DNA of 64,000 bases from Bradyrhizobium manausense (GCF_018130615.1 NZ_JAFCKB010000004.1:186001-250000); one strand, 5' to 3'. Positions 25,339 to 33,367 are shown, counted from the first letter of the stretch. Notes: a model not told the origin generated them from the letters alone. Numbers and translations are program-made.

Positions 25339-26070
25339 ATGCGACTGCACATCGTCAATCCCAACACCACCGCGTCCATGACGGCGAAGATCGCCGCGGC
25401 AGCGCGCGCAATCGCGTTGCCCGACACGGCGATCGATGCGCGCCAGCCGACGATGGGCCCGGTCTCGATCGAAGGGTTTTACGACGAGGCCTTTGCCGTT
25501 CCGGGCATGCTCGGCTGCATCCGCGAAGCCGACCGCAACGGTGCGGACGCACACATCATCGCCTGCTTCGACGACACCGGCCTCGACGCCGCACGCGCCG
25601 CGGCGAAAGCGCCGGTAATCGGCATCGGCGAAGCCGGCTTCCACATGGCCAGCCTGATCGCGGCGCGCTTTGCCGTGGTGACCACGCTCGGCGTCTCCAT
25701 CGTGCCGATCGAACATAATCTGAAGAAGTACGGCCTCGCCGAACGCTGCGCCCGCGTCCGCGCCGCCGAAGTCCCGGTGCTCGCGCTCGAAGAGCGCAAC
25801 GCAGACGCCCTTGGAAAAATCTCCACGGAAATCACGGACGCAATCCGCGACGACCGTGCCGAGGCCATTGTGCTCGGCTGCGCCGGCATGGCCGATCTTG
25901 CCGCAGAGCTCGCCGCCACCCACGGTCTGCCCGTGGTCGACGGCGTCGCTGCCGCCGTGACGCTGGCCGAAGGACTGGTGCGGCTGGGGTTAGCGACTTC
26001 CCGGCTCGGCCCCTACGCGGCGCCGCGTTCGAAGGCCTATTCGGGCCCGTTTGCGCCGTTTCAGCCGTAG
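25339..26070 (+). CDS. Aspartate/glutamate/hydantoin racemase-family protein
   Basis: A 243-residue enzyme of the Asp/Glu racemase superfamily, hydantoin-racemase branch. The two catalytic cysteines are in ACFDDTG (about residue 75) and LGCAGM (about residue 182), at the domain interface. These enzymes invert alpha-carbons of amino acid derivatives such as 5-substituted hydantoins without a cofactor. Related proteins can also be isomerases or lyases (maleate isomerase, arylmalonate decarboxylase). It is 5 bases downstream of the second permease, so it probably acts on the imported compound. No hydantoinase or carbamoylase is nearby, so the complete pathway is not present here. Confidence 0.9.
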   Translation: MRLHIVNPNTTASMTAKIAAAARAIALPDTAIDARQPTMGPVSIEGFYDEAFAVPGMLGCIREADRNGADAHIIACFDDTGLDAARAAAKAPVIGIGEAGFHMASLIAARFAVVTTLGVSIVPIEHNLKKYGLAERCARVRAAEVPVLALEERNADALGKISTEITDAIRDDRAEAIVLGCAGMADLAAELAATHGLPVVDGVAAAVTLAEGLVRLGLATSRLGPYAAPRSKAYSGPFAPFQP

Positions 26071-26111
26071 GCATGGTCCGCGCACGGCGGGCTGCTGAGC
26101 GTACCGCGATA

Positions 26112-26153
26112 CTCCCGCTCCAGCCAATTTCGGCTTGAGCGGGGTTTCTTTTT
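26112..26153 (+). terminator. Rho-independent terminator of the ABC/racemase operon
   Basis: CCCGCTC (26114-26120) pairs with GAGCGGG (26037+100, i.e. 26137-26143), with an inner AGCC/GGCT stem, followed by GTTTCTTTTT. It lies 44 bases after the racemase stop. Confidence 0.85.
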
Positions 26154-26340
26154 GGCGCCCCGCCTTCGACCGCTGAAGCCGCCGCCTTGGCAGAGCTACG
26201 CTTTTTCCACCGGCGGCCACCTTTTCGTCCCATTTGTTGCTGAACTGTAACACTTTCGGGACTCCCCGGCCGCCTTGTTCTGCGTTCTTGTGCTGCCGCT
26301 CTTCGCCACTCACCAAGTTTCAATTTGGGTTTTGTCAGCG

Positions 26341-26835
26341 ATGATCGATCTCGCAGAGGACACACAGTCCAATCGCCTTCTCCGTCTCGGTGCCCAGCCG
26401 ATCGCCTTGACGGCTGCGGCGCTGCTGCTGCTGATCGCCGGCGTTACTTCGATCGCGATCTGGCGTGCCTATACCGGCGCTGCGCCCGAGACCGACCGGG
26501 TGGTCGCGTCGCGCCAGCTTCAGGCGCGCACCGCGCAAGCCTCCGAGCAGCTCGTCGAGAAAACCAAGGGGTTGGAGGCGACCCAGCAGGAATCGATCGA
26601 CCAGCTCCAAGTGGTGCAGGACCAGCTTCAGAGCATGAAGCGGCTGCTCGCCGCGCAACAGGCCGACACCAAGCGCCTGTCGGAGCAGGTCGCGAATCTG
26701 AACGAATCCATCGACGGGCTGCGGCAATCCTTTGCCAGTGCCCGCTCAACCGAGTCCGACACGCCCTCGGTTACTCCTAGGAAACCGGCGCGCCATCGTG
26801 TCCACGCCAGCGCGCGCAAACGCTCTCGCGGCTGA
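26341..26835 (+). CDS. Membrane-anchored coiled-coil hypothetical protein
   Basis: A 164-residue protein with one transmembrane helix (about residues 20-42, LTAAALLLLIAGVTSIAIW). A long helix (about 60-130) follows whose spacing of Leu, Val and Gln (QLVEKTKGLEATQ, QLQVVQDQLQSMKRLL) suggests a coiled coil. The C-terminus is Ser/Arg-rich and basic. The topology is probably N-in with a periplasmic rod. It is not recognised as any characterised family. ATG 26341 is preferred because the frame before it (from 26275) would add a second hydrophobic segment with poor coding character. It stands alone. Confidence 0.75.
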   Translation: MIDLAEDTQSNRLLRLGAQPIALTAAALLLLIAGVTSIAIWRAYTGAAPETDRVVASRQLQARTAQASEQLVEKTKGLEATQQESIDQLQVVQDQLQSMKRLLAAQQADTKRLSEQVANLNESIDGLRQSFASARSTESDTPSVTPRKPARHRVHASARKRSRG

Positions 26836-26871
26836 TTAGATCCAGGGCCGTCACCTTTTATTTTCGCGACT

Positions 26872-26887
26872 TGTGAAATGGATCACA
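26872..26887. promoter_or_regulatory. CRP-type palindromic operator
   Basis: TGTGA-AATGGA-TCACA is an exact match to the TGTGA-N6-TCACA half-sites of Crp-family regulators. It lies 37 bases after the coiled-coil protein stop and about 75 bases before an intrinsic terminator with no reading frame between. Confidence 0.55.
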
Positions 26888-26959
26888 TTCGTCCGTGTGA
26901 TTCCGCGCGATGTTCGCTCATACCGGATGGCGTGAGCCGATTTTAATGTCCGGGGCTGG

Positions 26960-27001
26960 CAAGGTCGTTGACGGTATACTGCGTCAACGGCCTTGTTTTT
27001 T
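26960..27001 (+). terminator. Strong rho-independent terminator, possibly of a small RNA
   Basis: A 14-bp stem CAAGGTCGTTGACG (26960-26973) / CGTCAACGGCCTTG (26982-26995), with one G-T wobble and an 8-base loop, followed by TTTTTT. It sits between convergent genes and is oriented to the plus strand. It may end the coiled-coil gene transcript (125 bases after its stop) or an RNA started near the CRP-type site. Confidence 0.9.
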
Positions 27002-27054
27002 AGTATTGCGGTATTTAGATGCCTCAGCCGCGCGCCCGGCTTAGAGACAAGTCC

Positions 27055-27441
27055 CTATTCACAGACTTGAGCACGGCGGACGCGCCAGCCCCATTTCGTC
27101 ATCACGCGCTGCCGCACGAGATAACACTGCGCGCCATACCCGCCATCGTCATAGCCGGAGCCATAATAATAGGAGTCCCCGTAATAGGGATAGCCGTAGC
27201 CATACGCGCCGTAATAGCCGGCGCCCGCGATGCCAGCACCGATTGCGACACCCGGCCAGAAGCCGCCATGCCAGCCGTGGCCCCAGCCGCCATGGCCCCA
27301 GCCACCACCGCCGTGGCCCCAACCGCCGCCACCCATGTGGCCACCTCCATGTCCGAAACCGCCTCCCGCCTGCGCTGCCTGAGGCGCTGCGAGACCGACC
27401 GCTGCGACAGCCAGTGCGGCCATGATCATCTTGCGTAACAT
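27055..27441 (-). CDS. Exported Gly/His/Tyr-rich protein
   Basis: A 128-residue protein with a clean signal peptide (MIMAALAVAAVGLAAPQAAQA-G, cleavage near 25). About 35 residues rich in Gly and His follow (GHGGGHMGGGGWGHGGGG type repeats), then a hydrophobic Gly-Ala stretch (about 65-80), a Tyr-Gly-rich region and a C-terminal conserved tail (RQRVMTKWGWRVRRAQVCE). The His-rich region could bind metal ions, and the tail with YLVRQRV..WGWR.RRVQVC is shared by many small rhizobial exported proteins. The role is unknown. ATG 27441 is preferred to TTG 27444. GGGTGAG precedes it. Confidence 0.8.
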   Translation of the reverse strand: MLRKMIMAALAVAAVGLAAPQAAQAGGGFGHGGGHMGGGGWGHGGGGWGHGGWGHGWHGGFWPGVAIGAGIAGAGYYGAYGYGYPYYGDSYYYGSGYDDGGYGAQCYLVRQRVMTKWGWRVRRAQVCE

Positions 27442-27543
27442 CAACTCACCCTCTGCGCGAAAACGCTCCGCGCTTCAAACAGGCCCAAGCTAATGTCACT
27501 CGATCATTGATGATAGGCAGGGAGGCTCACTTCCGCGCGAGCA

Positions 27544-27852
27544 TCAGCAGCCACGGCAGATGCTCATCATCTTCTTGTCGAGCAGCTGGTTCTCGGTATT
27601 CACGGTGGCATCGACGTTGCGATTCGTCCCCGAGGCTGCGCCGGTGGTGACACCGGGCGACGTGTTCGCGCCGGACGACTGCGCTGTGCCCAGACTGTTG
27701 GTGCCAGGCGGCGGCGCTGGCGCATTCGTCACGCCGCCGGCCGATCCGTTGGATCCGCCGGCGCCCTGCGCGAAAGATATTGCCGGCATCGCGGCAAGGC
27801 TGAAGATGACGATCAACGTCCTGATCGAAGCGCTTGCGGACAATCTGGTCAT
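27544..27852 (-). CDS. Small exported low-complexity protein ending in CxxC
   Basis: A 102-residue protein with a signal peptide (residues about 9-28, ending SFAQ-G). A Gly/Ser/Thr/Asn/Pro-rich stretch (AQGAGGSNGSAGGVTNAP) follows, and the protein ends in LLDKKMMSICRGC, with two cysteines three residues apart as the last part. No enzyme domain is visible. It is adjacent to another small exported protein on the same strand (27055), and divergent from the small ribbon-helix-helix/RMF-like pair. ATG 27852 is chosen since the signal peptide begins there; the frame extends upstream to 27906 without extra support. Confidence 0.7.
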   Translation of the reverse strand: MTRLSASASIRTLIVIFSLAAMPAISFAQGAGGSNGSAGGVTNAPAPPPGTNSLGTAQSSGANTSPGVTTGAASGTNRNVDATVNTENQLLDKKMMSICRGC

Positions 27853-27946
27853 CGTAAATTCTCCTCGACCCGTCAACGGCCGCGGCAAAGACAGGTTCCG
27901 GAACAAATTCCGTCACATCGGCTTGAAGCAGGAGGCTGCCACGATC

Positions 27947-28177
27947 ATGCGCAAACTGATCGCGTTCGACGATGATACGTTCGACAAGCTGAAGCAATTA
28001 GGGCGCGACCGAATGGCGACGTTTCAGGAGCTTGCGGATGAAGCCTTCGCCGACCTCCTGAAGAAGCACGGCATTCCCATCGACCTCAGAGACGCCTTGC
28101 GCAAGAGCGCACGCCTCGACCGCAAGGAGGACAAGGCGACGCCGCGCTCCAGAACCAGAAAGGCAAAACCAAGATGA
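27947..28177 (+). CDS. Small ribbon-helix-helix-like protein
   Basis: A 76-residue protein not fully represented by its longest frame (the frame begins at 27560, but GGAGG 11 bases before ATG 27947 sets the start). The N-terminal KLIAFDDDTFDKLKQLGRDR has the beta-strand plus helix pattern of Arc/CopG-type DNA-binding proteins, followed by a second helix (FQELADEAFADLLKK), and the C-terminus is strongly basic (about 55-76). It may bind DNA or act as an antitoxin-like regulator. Its stop overlaps the start of the RMF-like gene by 4 bases (ATGA), so the two are translationally coupled. Confidence 0.7.
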   Translation: MRKLIAFDDDTFDKLKQLGRDRMATFQELADEAFADLLKKHGIPIDLRDALRKSARLDRKEDKATPRSRTRKAKPR

Positions 28178-28338
28178 CAGATCGCGATCCCTTCGCAGAG
28201 GGCGAGCGCGCAGCGCGCGAGAGCATCCCGGCCGGAGCAAATCCGTATCAAGACGGCAGTGACGAACACGCCCTGTGGGCAGCGGGCCACGAGAAAGTCG
28301 CAGGCAAAATCGAAGCGCGCGAATACGAGGGAAGCTGA
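28174..28338 (+). CDS. Small RMF/CrpP-like protein
   Basis: A 54-residue protein. The pattern DPFAEGERAARESIPAGANP, then DEHALWAAGHEKV, resembles the ribosome modulation factor/CrpP fold: helix with G-x2-A, a loop with NPY, and helix with W-x2-G. RMF dimerises ribosomes in stationary phase, but the resemblance here is by pattern only. The start ATG overlaps the stop of the ribbon-helix-helix gene as ATGA. It is convergent with the PAS sensor gene, whose stop lies 25 bases downstream. A role in ribosome hibernation or stress is inferred and needs confirmation. Confidence 0.65.
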   Translation: MTDRDPFAEGERAARESIPAGANPYQDGSDEHALWAAGHEKVAGKIEAREYEGS

Positions 28339-28362
28339 CACGTCGATGCGGGCCGCCAGTCG

Positions 28363-30057
28363 CTACGCGGCAGCCACCAACTTCTCGGTCCGGTCCTCGA
28401 CCATGGTCACGAACATGTGCGAGTCCTCGCCGGTGCCGCCGATCTGCACCCGACGAGCCGAGATCACGCGACGGCCACGCGCGGGATTGTCGATGGTATC
28501 GACGATCGGCTCCAGCTGCTGCTTCTGTGCTAGCAGTTGCTGGTCGCGCCGCTCGATCAATTCGGCCGCCTCGGCGGAGAACAATTCGCGCGCGGTCTTG
28601 CCGATGATCTCGCCGCGCGACATGCCGATCATCTTCTCGGCAGCCTTGTTGACGAACACGTAGCGCAGATTGCGCGCATCCTTGGCGATGATGCCTTCGG
28701 TCACATTCTCGATGATGGTGGCGAGAAAACGCTCCATCCGCTCGAGGATTCGCTCGCGCTGACGTTGCTCGGTGACGTCCTCCTGCACCGACACCCAGCC
28801 GCCGCCGTCCATCGGACGCTCGTAGATCTTGATGGTGCGGCCGTCATTCAGGCTGATCTCGTAAGCCGTCGGCTCACGCTTGGCAATGCGTTCGAGAACC
28901 GCCCCGACATATTTCGTGACGTCGCCGCTGAACAATCCGCTCTTGACCCGGTGCCGAAGGATTTCCTCCAGCGTCGATCCGGCCTGGATCGTCTCGGGCA
29001 GGTTGTAGATCCGCCGGTAGTTGGCATTCATCGCAACCACATCGGCTTTGCCGTCGAGCATGATCAGGCCCTGCGGCATGCTGTTGATCGCGGCCGAGAG
29101 CTGCCACTTCTTGGCCTGGTACTTGTCGTTGAACTTGTCGCGCTCGGTCATCGCCGCGTCGCGCGCCTGTGCGGTGCCGAGCTCGAGCTCCTCGAGCTCG
29201 AAGATGCGCGCCACGGCATCGCGGAAATTCTGGACGGCGCGTGCAAGATGCCCAATCTCGTCGTGGCGGCCCAGATGCGGCACCTCGCTCTTGACGTCGC
29301 CTTGCGCGATCCGATCGGTCGCCTGCGTGATCTCGGCCAGCGCGCCGACCACCGAGCCGCGCATGACGACGACGTTCAGCCCTGCCAGAAGGAGCGCCGC
29401 GAGCCCGAGCATGAACAGGTAGGCGGCGGCGTAGCGGTTCTCGTCGGCGAGTTGGTCGGCCTGGCGGGCGCGCTCCCCGTAGATGCGTTCGAGTGCCTCG
29501 AGATCGCTGTTGAGCTTGCTGCGCAGGGTTCGGTTGGCATCATTGTCGCCCCATTCGCGCCCTGCGGCGGGGCTGATCTCGAGCCCGCGCCGCACCAGCT
29601 CCTGACGGAACTCGATGAACTGCGCGATGCGCTGCCGGAAGGTGGAGAATAGTTCGGCGTCGTCGTCGCCGACGGTCCGCTCCATGGCTTTCACTGCGTC
29701 GGCGAGTTCGCGGTTGCGTCGTATCAGCCCGTCGGCGAACTGCTTCATCGCGCGACGATCGGCGGACATGTAGATGCCGCGCGATTCCATCACGATTGCG
29801 TAGATCAGCGCATTGATGCGCCCAACGCCGATCGCGGCCTCTGCGGAGGTCGCGTACATGTGGCGATAGGTCGTCTGCAAACGCACGGTCTGGATCGACA
29901 TCACGAGCAGGAAGGTGGTCACGATCGCGAGAAAGCCCGCGATGCTGTAGACCTTCTCCGCAACGCTCAGCGTGTCGGTGCCACGCGCGAAACGGACGAA
30001 TTTCTTCAATAGTCTGGTTCCGGCGTCGAACGCGGATCCCGGTGCCGCAGCGTCCAT
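28363..30057 (-). CDS. Membrane-bound HAMP-PAS-PAS sensory protein without an output domain
   Basis: A 564-residue inner-membrane protein. TM1 is at about residues 42-60 and TM2 at about 210-228 (YLFMLGLAALLLAGLNVVV), enclosing a periplasmic helical sensor of about 150 residues. A HAMP domain follows (about 230-285, with ITQATDRIAQGDVKSEVP), then a PAS domain of the PAS_7 type (about 320-430, NSMPQGLIMLDGKADVVAMN) and a second PAS (about 440-555, NVTEGIIAKDARNLRYVFVN). The protein stops there at RTEKLVAAA. No histidine kinase, GGDEF, EAL or methyl-accepting domain follows, which is unusual for this architecture. Confidence 0.88.
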   Translation of the reverse strand: MDAAAPGSAFDAGTRLLKKFVRFARGTDTLSVAEKVYSIAGFLAIVTTFLLVMSIQTVRLQTTYRHMYATSAEAAIGVGRINALIYAIVMESRGIYMSADRRAMKQFADGLIRRNRELADAVKAMERTVGDDDAELFSTFRQRIAQFIEFRQELVRRGLEISPAAGREWGDNDANRTLRSKLNSDLEALERIYGERARQADQLADENRYAAAYLFMLGLAALLLAGLNVVVMRGSVVGALAEITQATDRIAQGDVKSEVPHLGRHDEIGHLARAVQNFRDAVARIFELEELELGTAQARDAAMTERDKFNDKYQAKKWQLSAAINSMPQGLIMLDGKADVVAMNANYRRIYNLPETIQAGSTLEEILRHRVKSGLFSGDVTKYVGAVLERIAKREPTAYEISLNDGRTIKIYERPMDGGGWVSVQEDVTEQRQRERILERMERFLATIIENVTEGIIAKDARNLRYVFVNKAAEKMIGMSRGEIIGKTARELFSAEAAELIERRDQQLLAQKQQLEPIVDTIDNPARGRRVISARRVQIGGTGEDSHMFVTMVEDRTEKLVAAA

Positions 30058-30162
30058 CGCGCCGCTCCCCCTGGTTGAAAGCGCTCACACTAGCTGTGGT
30101 TGCACTAGCGGAGGATTAAAATACCAGCAGGTATTGTTACGGTATGGAACCTGCGCGGGGCC

Positions 30163-30693
30163 TCAGCCGATCCGCTTCAGGCCTTTCTTGAAGCGGGGGC
30201 CATTGGCGACATAGAACTTCGCGGCACTCCCCATCCGCTGCACCTGGGCGTCGTCGAGCGTGCGGATCACGCGCGCGGGCGAGCCGATGATCAGCGAGCG
30301 TTCGGGAAACTCCTTGCCCTCTGTGATGACCGAGCCGGCGCCGACGATGCTGTTGCGGCCGATCTTCGCGCCGTTCATCACGATCGAGCCCATGCCGATC
30401 AGCGCGCCCTCCCCGATAGTGCAGCCGTGCAGGATGACGTTGTGGCCGACGGTGCAGTCCTTGCCGATCACGAGCGGGAAGCCGAGATCGGTATGGCAGG
30501 TCGAGCCATCCTGCACATTGGCGCCCTCGCCGATCTCGATCCACTCATTGTCGCCGCGCAGCACGGCGCCGAACCAGACGCTGGCGCCCGGCTTCAGGCG
30601 CACGCGGCCGATCACGGTCGCAGTCTCCGCGATGAAGTAATTGCCGTCAGAGGGAAGATCGGGCGCCTGCCCGTCGAGCTCGTAGATCGCCAT
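30163..30693 (-). CDS. Gamma-class carbonic anhydrase family protein
   Basis: A 176-residue left-handed beta-helix protein of hexapeptide repeats (GADVWFG-like turns, ALIGMGSIVMNGAKIG, SIVGAGSVITEG). His residues in TCHTDLG and VGHNVILHGC occupy the positions of the three zinc ligands of gamma carbonic anhydrases. Homologues hydrate CO2 or, as YrdA/PaaY-type proteins, bind metal with weak activity. Usual length is about 170-180, so it is complete. ATG with GGAGACTTCC upstream. It is followed (on the minus strand) by the PAS sensor gene about 105 bases on. Confidence 0.92.
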   Translation of the reverse strand: MAIYELDGQAPDLPSDGNYFIAETATVIGRVRLKPGASVWFGAVLRGDNEWIEIGEGANVQDGSTCHTDLGFPLVIGKDCTVGHNVILHGCTIGEGALIGMGSIVMNGAKIGRNSIVGAGSVITEGKEFPERSLIIGSPARVIRTLDDAQVQRMGSAAKFYVANGPRFKKGLKRIG

Positions 30694-30774
30694 GGAAGTC
30701 TCCTGTCACGCTGAGACTGGCATAGCGAAACGGGAGCGAGGTGGCAAAGGGCTGCGACGCAGCCCTGCAAGGCG

Positions 30775-31104
30775 TCAGCCCAGCACGCCGGTCGCGCGCA
30801 GCGTCATCAGGAAGAAAGTGCCGCTCATCATGCTCCAGAAGCCGGCGATGACGGTCGCCATCATCACGAACTCGAAGCGGCGGCTTTCCAGCCGCATGCC
30901 CCGCAGCGTGTTGCGCATGATGATGAAGGGCGCCGCAAACACCAGGAACGGCACCGCCGCGAAGGTCCGGGGAGCCACGCCCTCCTGCAACAGCCCGAAG
31001 CCGGCGGGCCGCTGCGACATGGCCTGATATCCATTTGCGAGCGCGCCCGCGAGCGCGAAGCCGATGCAGATCGCGAAGAAAGTATTGAGAGCTTCAGGTG
31101 TCAT
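30775..31104 (-). CDS. Small conserved membrane protein (possibly DUF6949)
   Basis: A 109-residue protein with three predicted transmembrane helices (about residues 8-28, 46-66, 78-100) and a conserved linker SQRPAGFGLLQEGVAPRTFAAVPFLVF (shown here as SQRPAGFGLLQ then GVAPRTFAAVPF). The family is found in Rhizobiales and is listed, as far as remembered, as DUF6949. No function is known. Its stop is 81 bases upstream of the carbonic anhydrase start, on the same strand, so the two may share a transcript. A TTAACG-rich stretch (about 31157-31192) lies upstream and may hold its promoter. Confidence 0.75.
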   Translation of the reverse strand: MTPEALNTFFAICIGFALAGALANGYQAMSQRPAGFGLLQEGVAPRTFAAVPFLVFAAPFIIMRNTLRGMRLESRRFEFVMMATVIAGFWSMMSGTFFLMTLRATGVLG

Positions 31105-31325
31105 CGGAACAGTCCGCCCATACGCAACGCCGAGCCTTCCTGTGACAAATAGTGCCGGTTAACGCTACATTATCCTTAAGCGAAGGTTAACGCCGCTGCC
31201 CGGTGCGCGCAGAGCCCCCTCCCGTACCCAGCTGCCCGGAACTCTCCGCGAAATCGCCGCCGCGTGGCATATTCGCCGGTGATTCGTCGGCCATCGGCCG
31301 ACCCAGGGCTCATTTGCGCGACGTC

Positions 31326-32045
31326 ATGACGGTGTTTTCGGCAACCTCCCCTCGGTCTTCCCGGACAGGCGCAAAGACGCGCCGAGGTGCGCATCTCGTC
31401 CCGCTTGCGCTCACCGGCGCCTTTGCGGCGGGCGCGGTCGCACTGGTTGCCTACCTGCTGTGGCCGACCTGGAGCACAGGCGGCGCTGATACGCCGGACA
31501 AGCTGCCGGTGAGCGTCGGCGGCACGCTGTTCAACCTGCCGATCCCGGCGATCCGGATGAAGATCCAGCGGCACTCCGGACCGCAGGAGCGCATCGATCT
31601 CGATTTCCTCTATCCCTCGCTGGAAGCCCCTAACGGGCCGCGGCACGTCACCGCTGACACCGTGGACACGGCGATGCAGCCGATCGACCGCATCTTCCTG
31701 TCGATCGCGGCACATCACGATGCGCTCGCGCCGGAGCAGCGCACCGCGACGATCTATCCGCGCTATCTCGAGCTGTCAGCGACGGCGCCGGACGACGGAC
31801 TGACGATGCGCGCCTTCCGCAGCGACACGCCCTATGGCAGCGAGGATCTGTATTCCGCAAGCTCGCCCGCACTCACCGCGCGCTGCACGCGCGATGCGGC
31901 CACGCCCGGCATGTGCCTGTCCGAGCGCCGCGTCGGCGCCGCCGACCTCACCTTCCGCTTTCCGCGCAGCTGGCTGTCGCAATGGCGCGACGTCGCGGAC
32001 GCCATGGACAGGCTGACGGCGCAGCTGCGCGGGCCGCACAGCTGA
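31326..32045 (+). CDS. Membrane-anchored hypothetical protein
   Basis: A 239-residue protein with a basic N-terminus and one transmembrane helix (about residues 24-46, PLALTGAFAAGAVALVAYLL). A soluble periplasmic domain of about 190 residues follows. Two cysteines, ARCTRD and GMCLSERR, are separated by about 10 residues and could form a disulphide in the periplasm. No catalytic motif is recognised. ATG 31326 is chosen because the upstream extension to 31203 is Pro/Glu/Arg-rich and lacks a ribosome site. It is alone between divergent and convergent genes. Confidence 0.7.
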   Translation: MTVFSATSPRSSRTGAKTRRGAHLVPLALTGAFAAGAVALVAYLLWPTWSTGGADTPDKLPVSVGGTLFNLPIPAIRMKIQRHSGPQERIDLDFLYPSLEAPNGPRHVTADTVDTAMQPIDRIFLSIAAHHDALAPEQRTATIYPRYLELSATAPDDGLTMRAFRSDTPYGSEDLYSASSPALTARCTRDAATPGMCLSERRVGAADLTFRFPRSWLSQWRDVADAMDRLTAQLRGPHS

Positions 32046-32203
32046 ACCCGCCGCGGCAAAAAGTCGAAAACAACCCCATGCACAGTAGCCGACGCCCGGC
32101 GACAGTGATTCGTCTTTACCGAATCTTGGCTTGACCCGTCGGGCAAAACAGGGGCAGGATGGCATCGTCGCATGATCCCGTCGGCCGCGCCCCTGCCTGA
32201 CGT

Positions 32204-33367
32204 TCAGGCGACCGCGCGAACCGGCAGATTGCCGCTCTCGGCAAGGACCCGTGCGAACCGGTCGACATCCTCGGCCGTATTGAACAGGCCAAAGGACACG
32301 CGGATGCCGTCGCGCTCGGGCGACACGCGCACCTGCCGGCTGGCCAGATAGTCCGCCCATTCGTCCGCCGGCAAATCCAGCACGTAGATGTGCGGTGAGC
32401 GATCGGCGCGGTCGCGCGGTCCGACGAGGCGGATACCGAGATCGTCGATGCGCTCGATCAGGCGGTCGCCAAGATCGTAGAGATGCGCCTCGATGGCAGG
32501 CAACCCGACGCTCTCGATCAGCGTCAGCGAGGCGTCCAGCGCGTGAATATCGGGCAAATTGAGATTGCCAATCTCAAATCGCCCGGCGCCGGCCTTTGGC
32601 ATCATGTTGTCTGCACGCGCAATGTAGTCGCTTGGCGGATGCGCGAGGCTCGACATGGCGAGATAGGCCGGCTGCAGTTCGTCGAGACCCTGCCGGCAAT
32701 AGAGGAGGCCGAGGCCCTGCGGCACCAGCAGCCCCTTGTGGCAGCCCGAACCGATCAGGCTTGCCCCGCTCGCTCCGGCATCGAGCGGGATGACACCGGT
32801 CGACTGCATCGCATCGATGACGAAATAGAGTTTCTTCTGCGCACAGAGCGCTCCAATGCCGTCGATGTCGAAACGATGCCCCGCGTGAAAGGTGACATGC
32901 GAGAGCGAGATCGCGCGCGTACGGAAATCGATATGCGGCGCGAACATTTCCGCGCGTGCCGTCTCGCCCGTCATCGGCACGAACCGCACCTCGATCCCCT
33001 TTCGTCGAAGATTGAGGAATGCATAGGCGTTGTTCGGGTGGTCGCCCTCGACGAGGAGCACATTGTCGCCCGCCACCAGCGGCAACGCGTTCGCGGCGAT
33101 ATTCATGCCCTCGGAGGTGTTCTTGGTGAAGGCGATCTCGTCCGGCGCGGCGTTCAGCAGCTTCGCCACCCGGGCACGAACCTGCTCGACACGCTCGAGC
33201 CAGACGGGTTTCGGGCCCGCCATCTCATGACCTTCCCGATAGAAGCCGAGCAGGGCTTCGCGAACGCTGGTCGCAAGGGGCGTCTGATGTGCAGAGTCGA
33301 GATAGAGCAAGCGCTCGGTCACAGGGAATTGGCTGCGGACCGCGGCGACGTCGTAATGGCGTTTCAT
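32204..33367 (-). CDS. Class V aminotransferase-fold PLP enzyme (cysteine-desulfurase/epimerase-like)
   Basis: A 387-residue fold-type I PLP enzyme of the aminotransferase class V family, which includes cysteine desulfurases, kynureninase, serine-glyoxylate aminotransferase and isopenicillin N epimerase. The PLP lysine is in GSGCHKGLLVPQG (about residue 212). Other elements are YLDSAHQTP at the N-terminus, FTKNTSEGMNIAANAL, SHVTFHAGHRFDIDGIG and the aspartate of VIDAMQSTG. A catalytic Cys loop of SufS type is not evident. It is the last gene of the aap-like operon, 17 bases after the SHMT-like gene, so it probably works on the same imported amino acid. Confidence 0.88.
   Translation of the reverse strand: MKRHYDVAAVRSQFPVTERLLYLDSAHQTPLATSVREALLGFYREGHEMAGPKPVWLERVEQVRARVAKLLNAAPDEIAFTKNTSEGMNIAANALPLVAGDNVLLVEGDHPNNAYAFLNLRRKGIEVRFVPMTGETARAEMFAPHIDFRTRAISLSHVTFHAGHRFDIDGIGALCAQKKLYFVIDAMQSTGVIPLDAGASGASLIGSGCHKGLLVPQGLGLLYCRQGLDELQPAYLAMSSLAHPPSDYIARADNMMPKAGAGRFEIGNLNLPDIHALDASLTLIESVGLPAIEAHLYDLGDRLIERIDDLGIRLVGPRDRADRSPHIYVLDLPADEWADYLASRQVRVSPERDGIRVSFGLFNTAEDVDRFARVLAESGNLPVRAVA

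Noticed and set aside
23906-25339. 477-codon minus-strand open frame
   Set aside because: Antisense to both permease genes; Asp/Arg/His-rich shadow with no motif.
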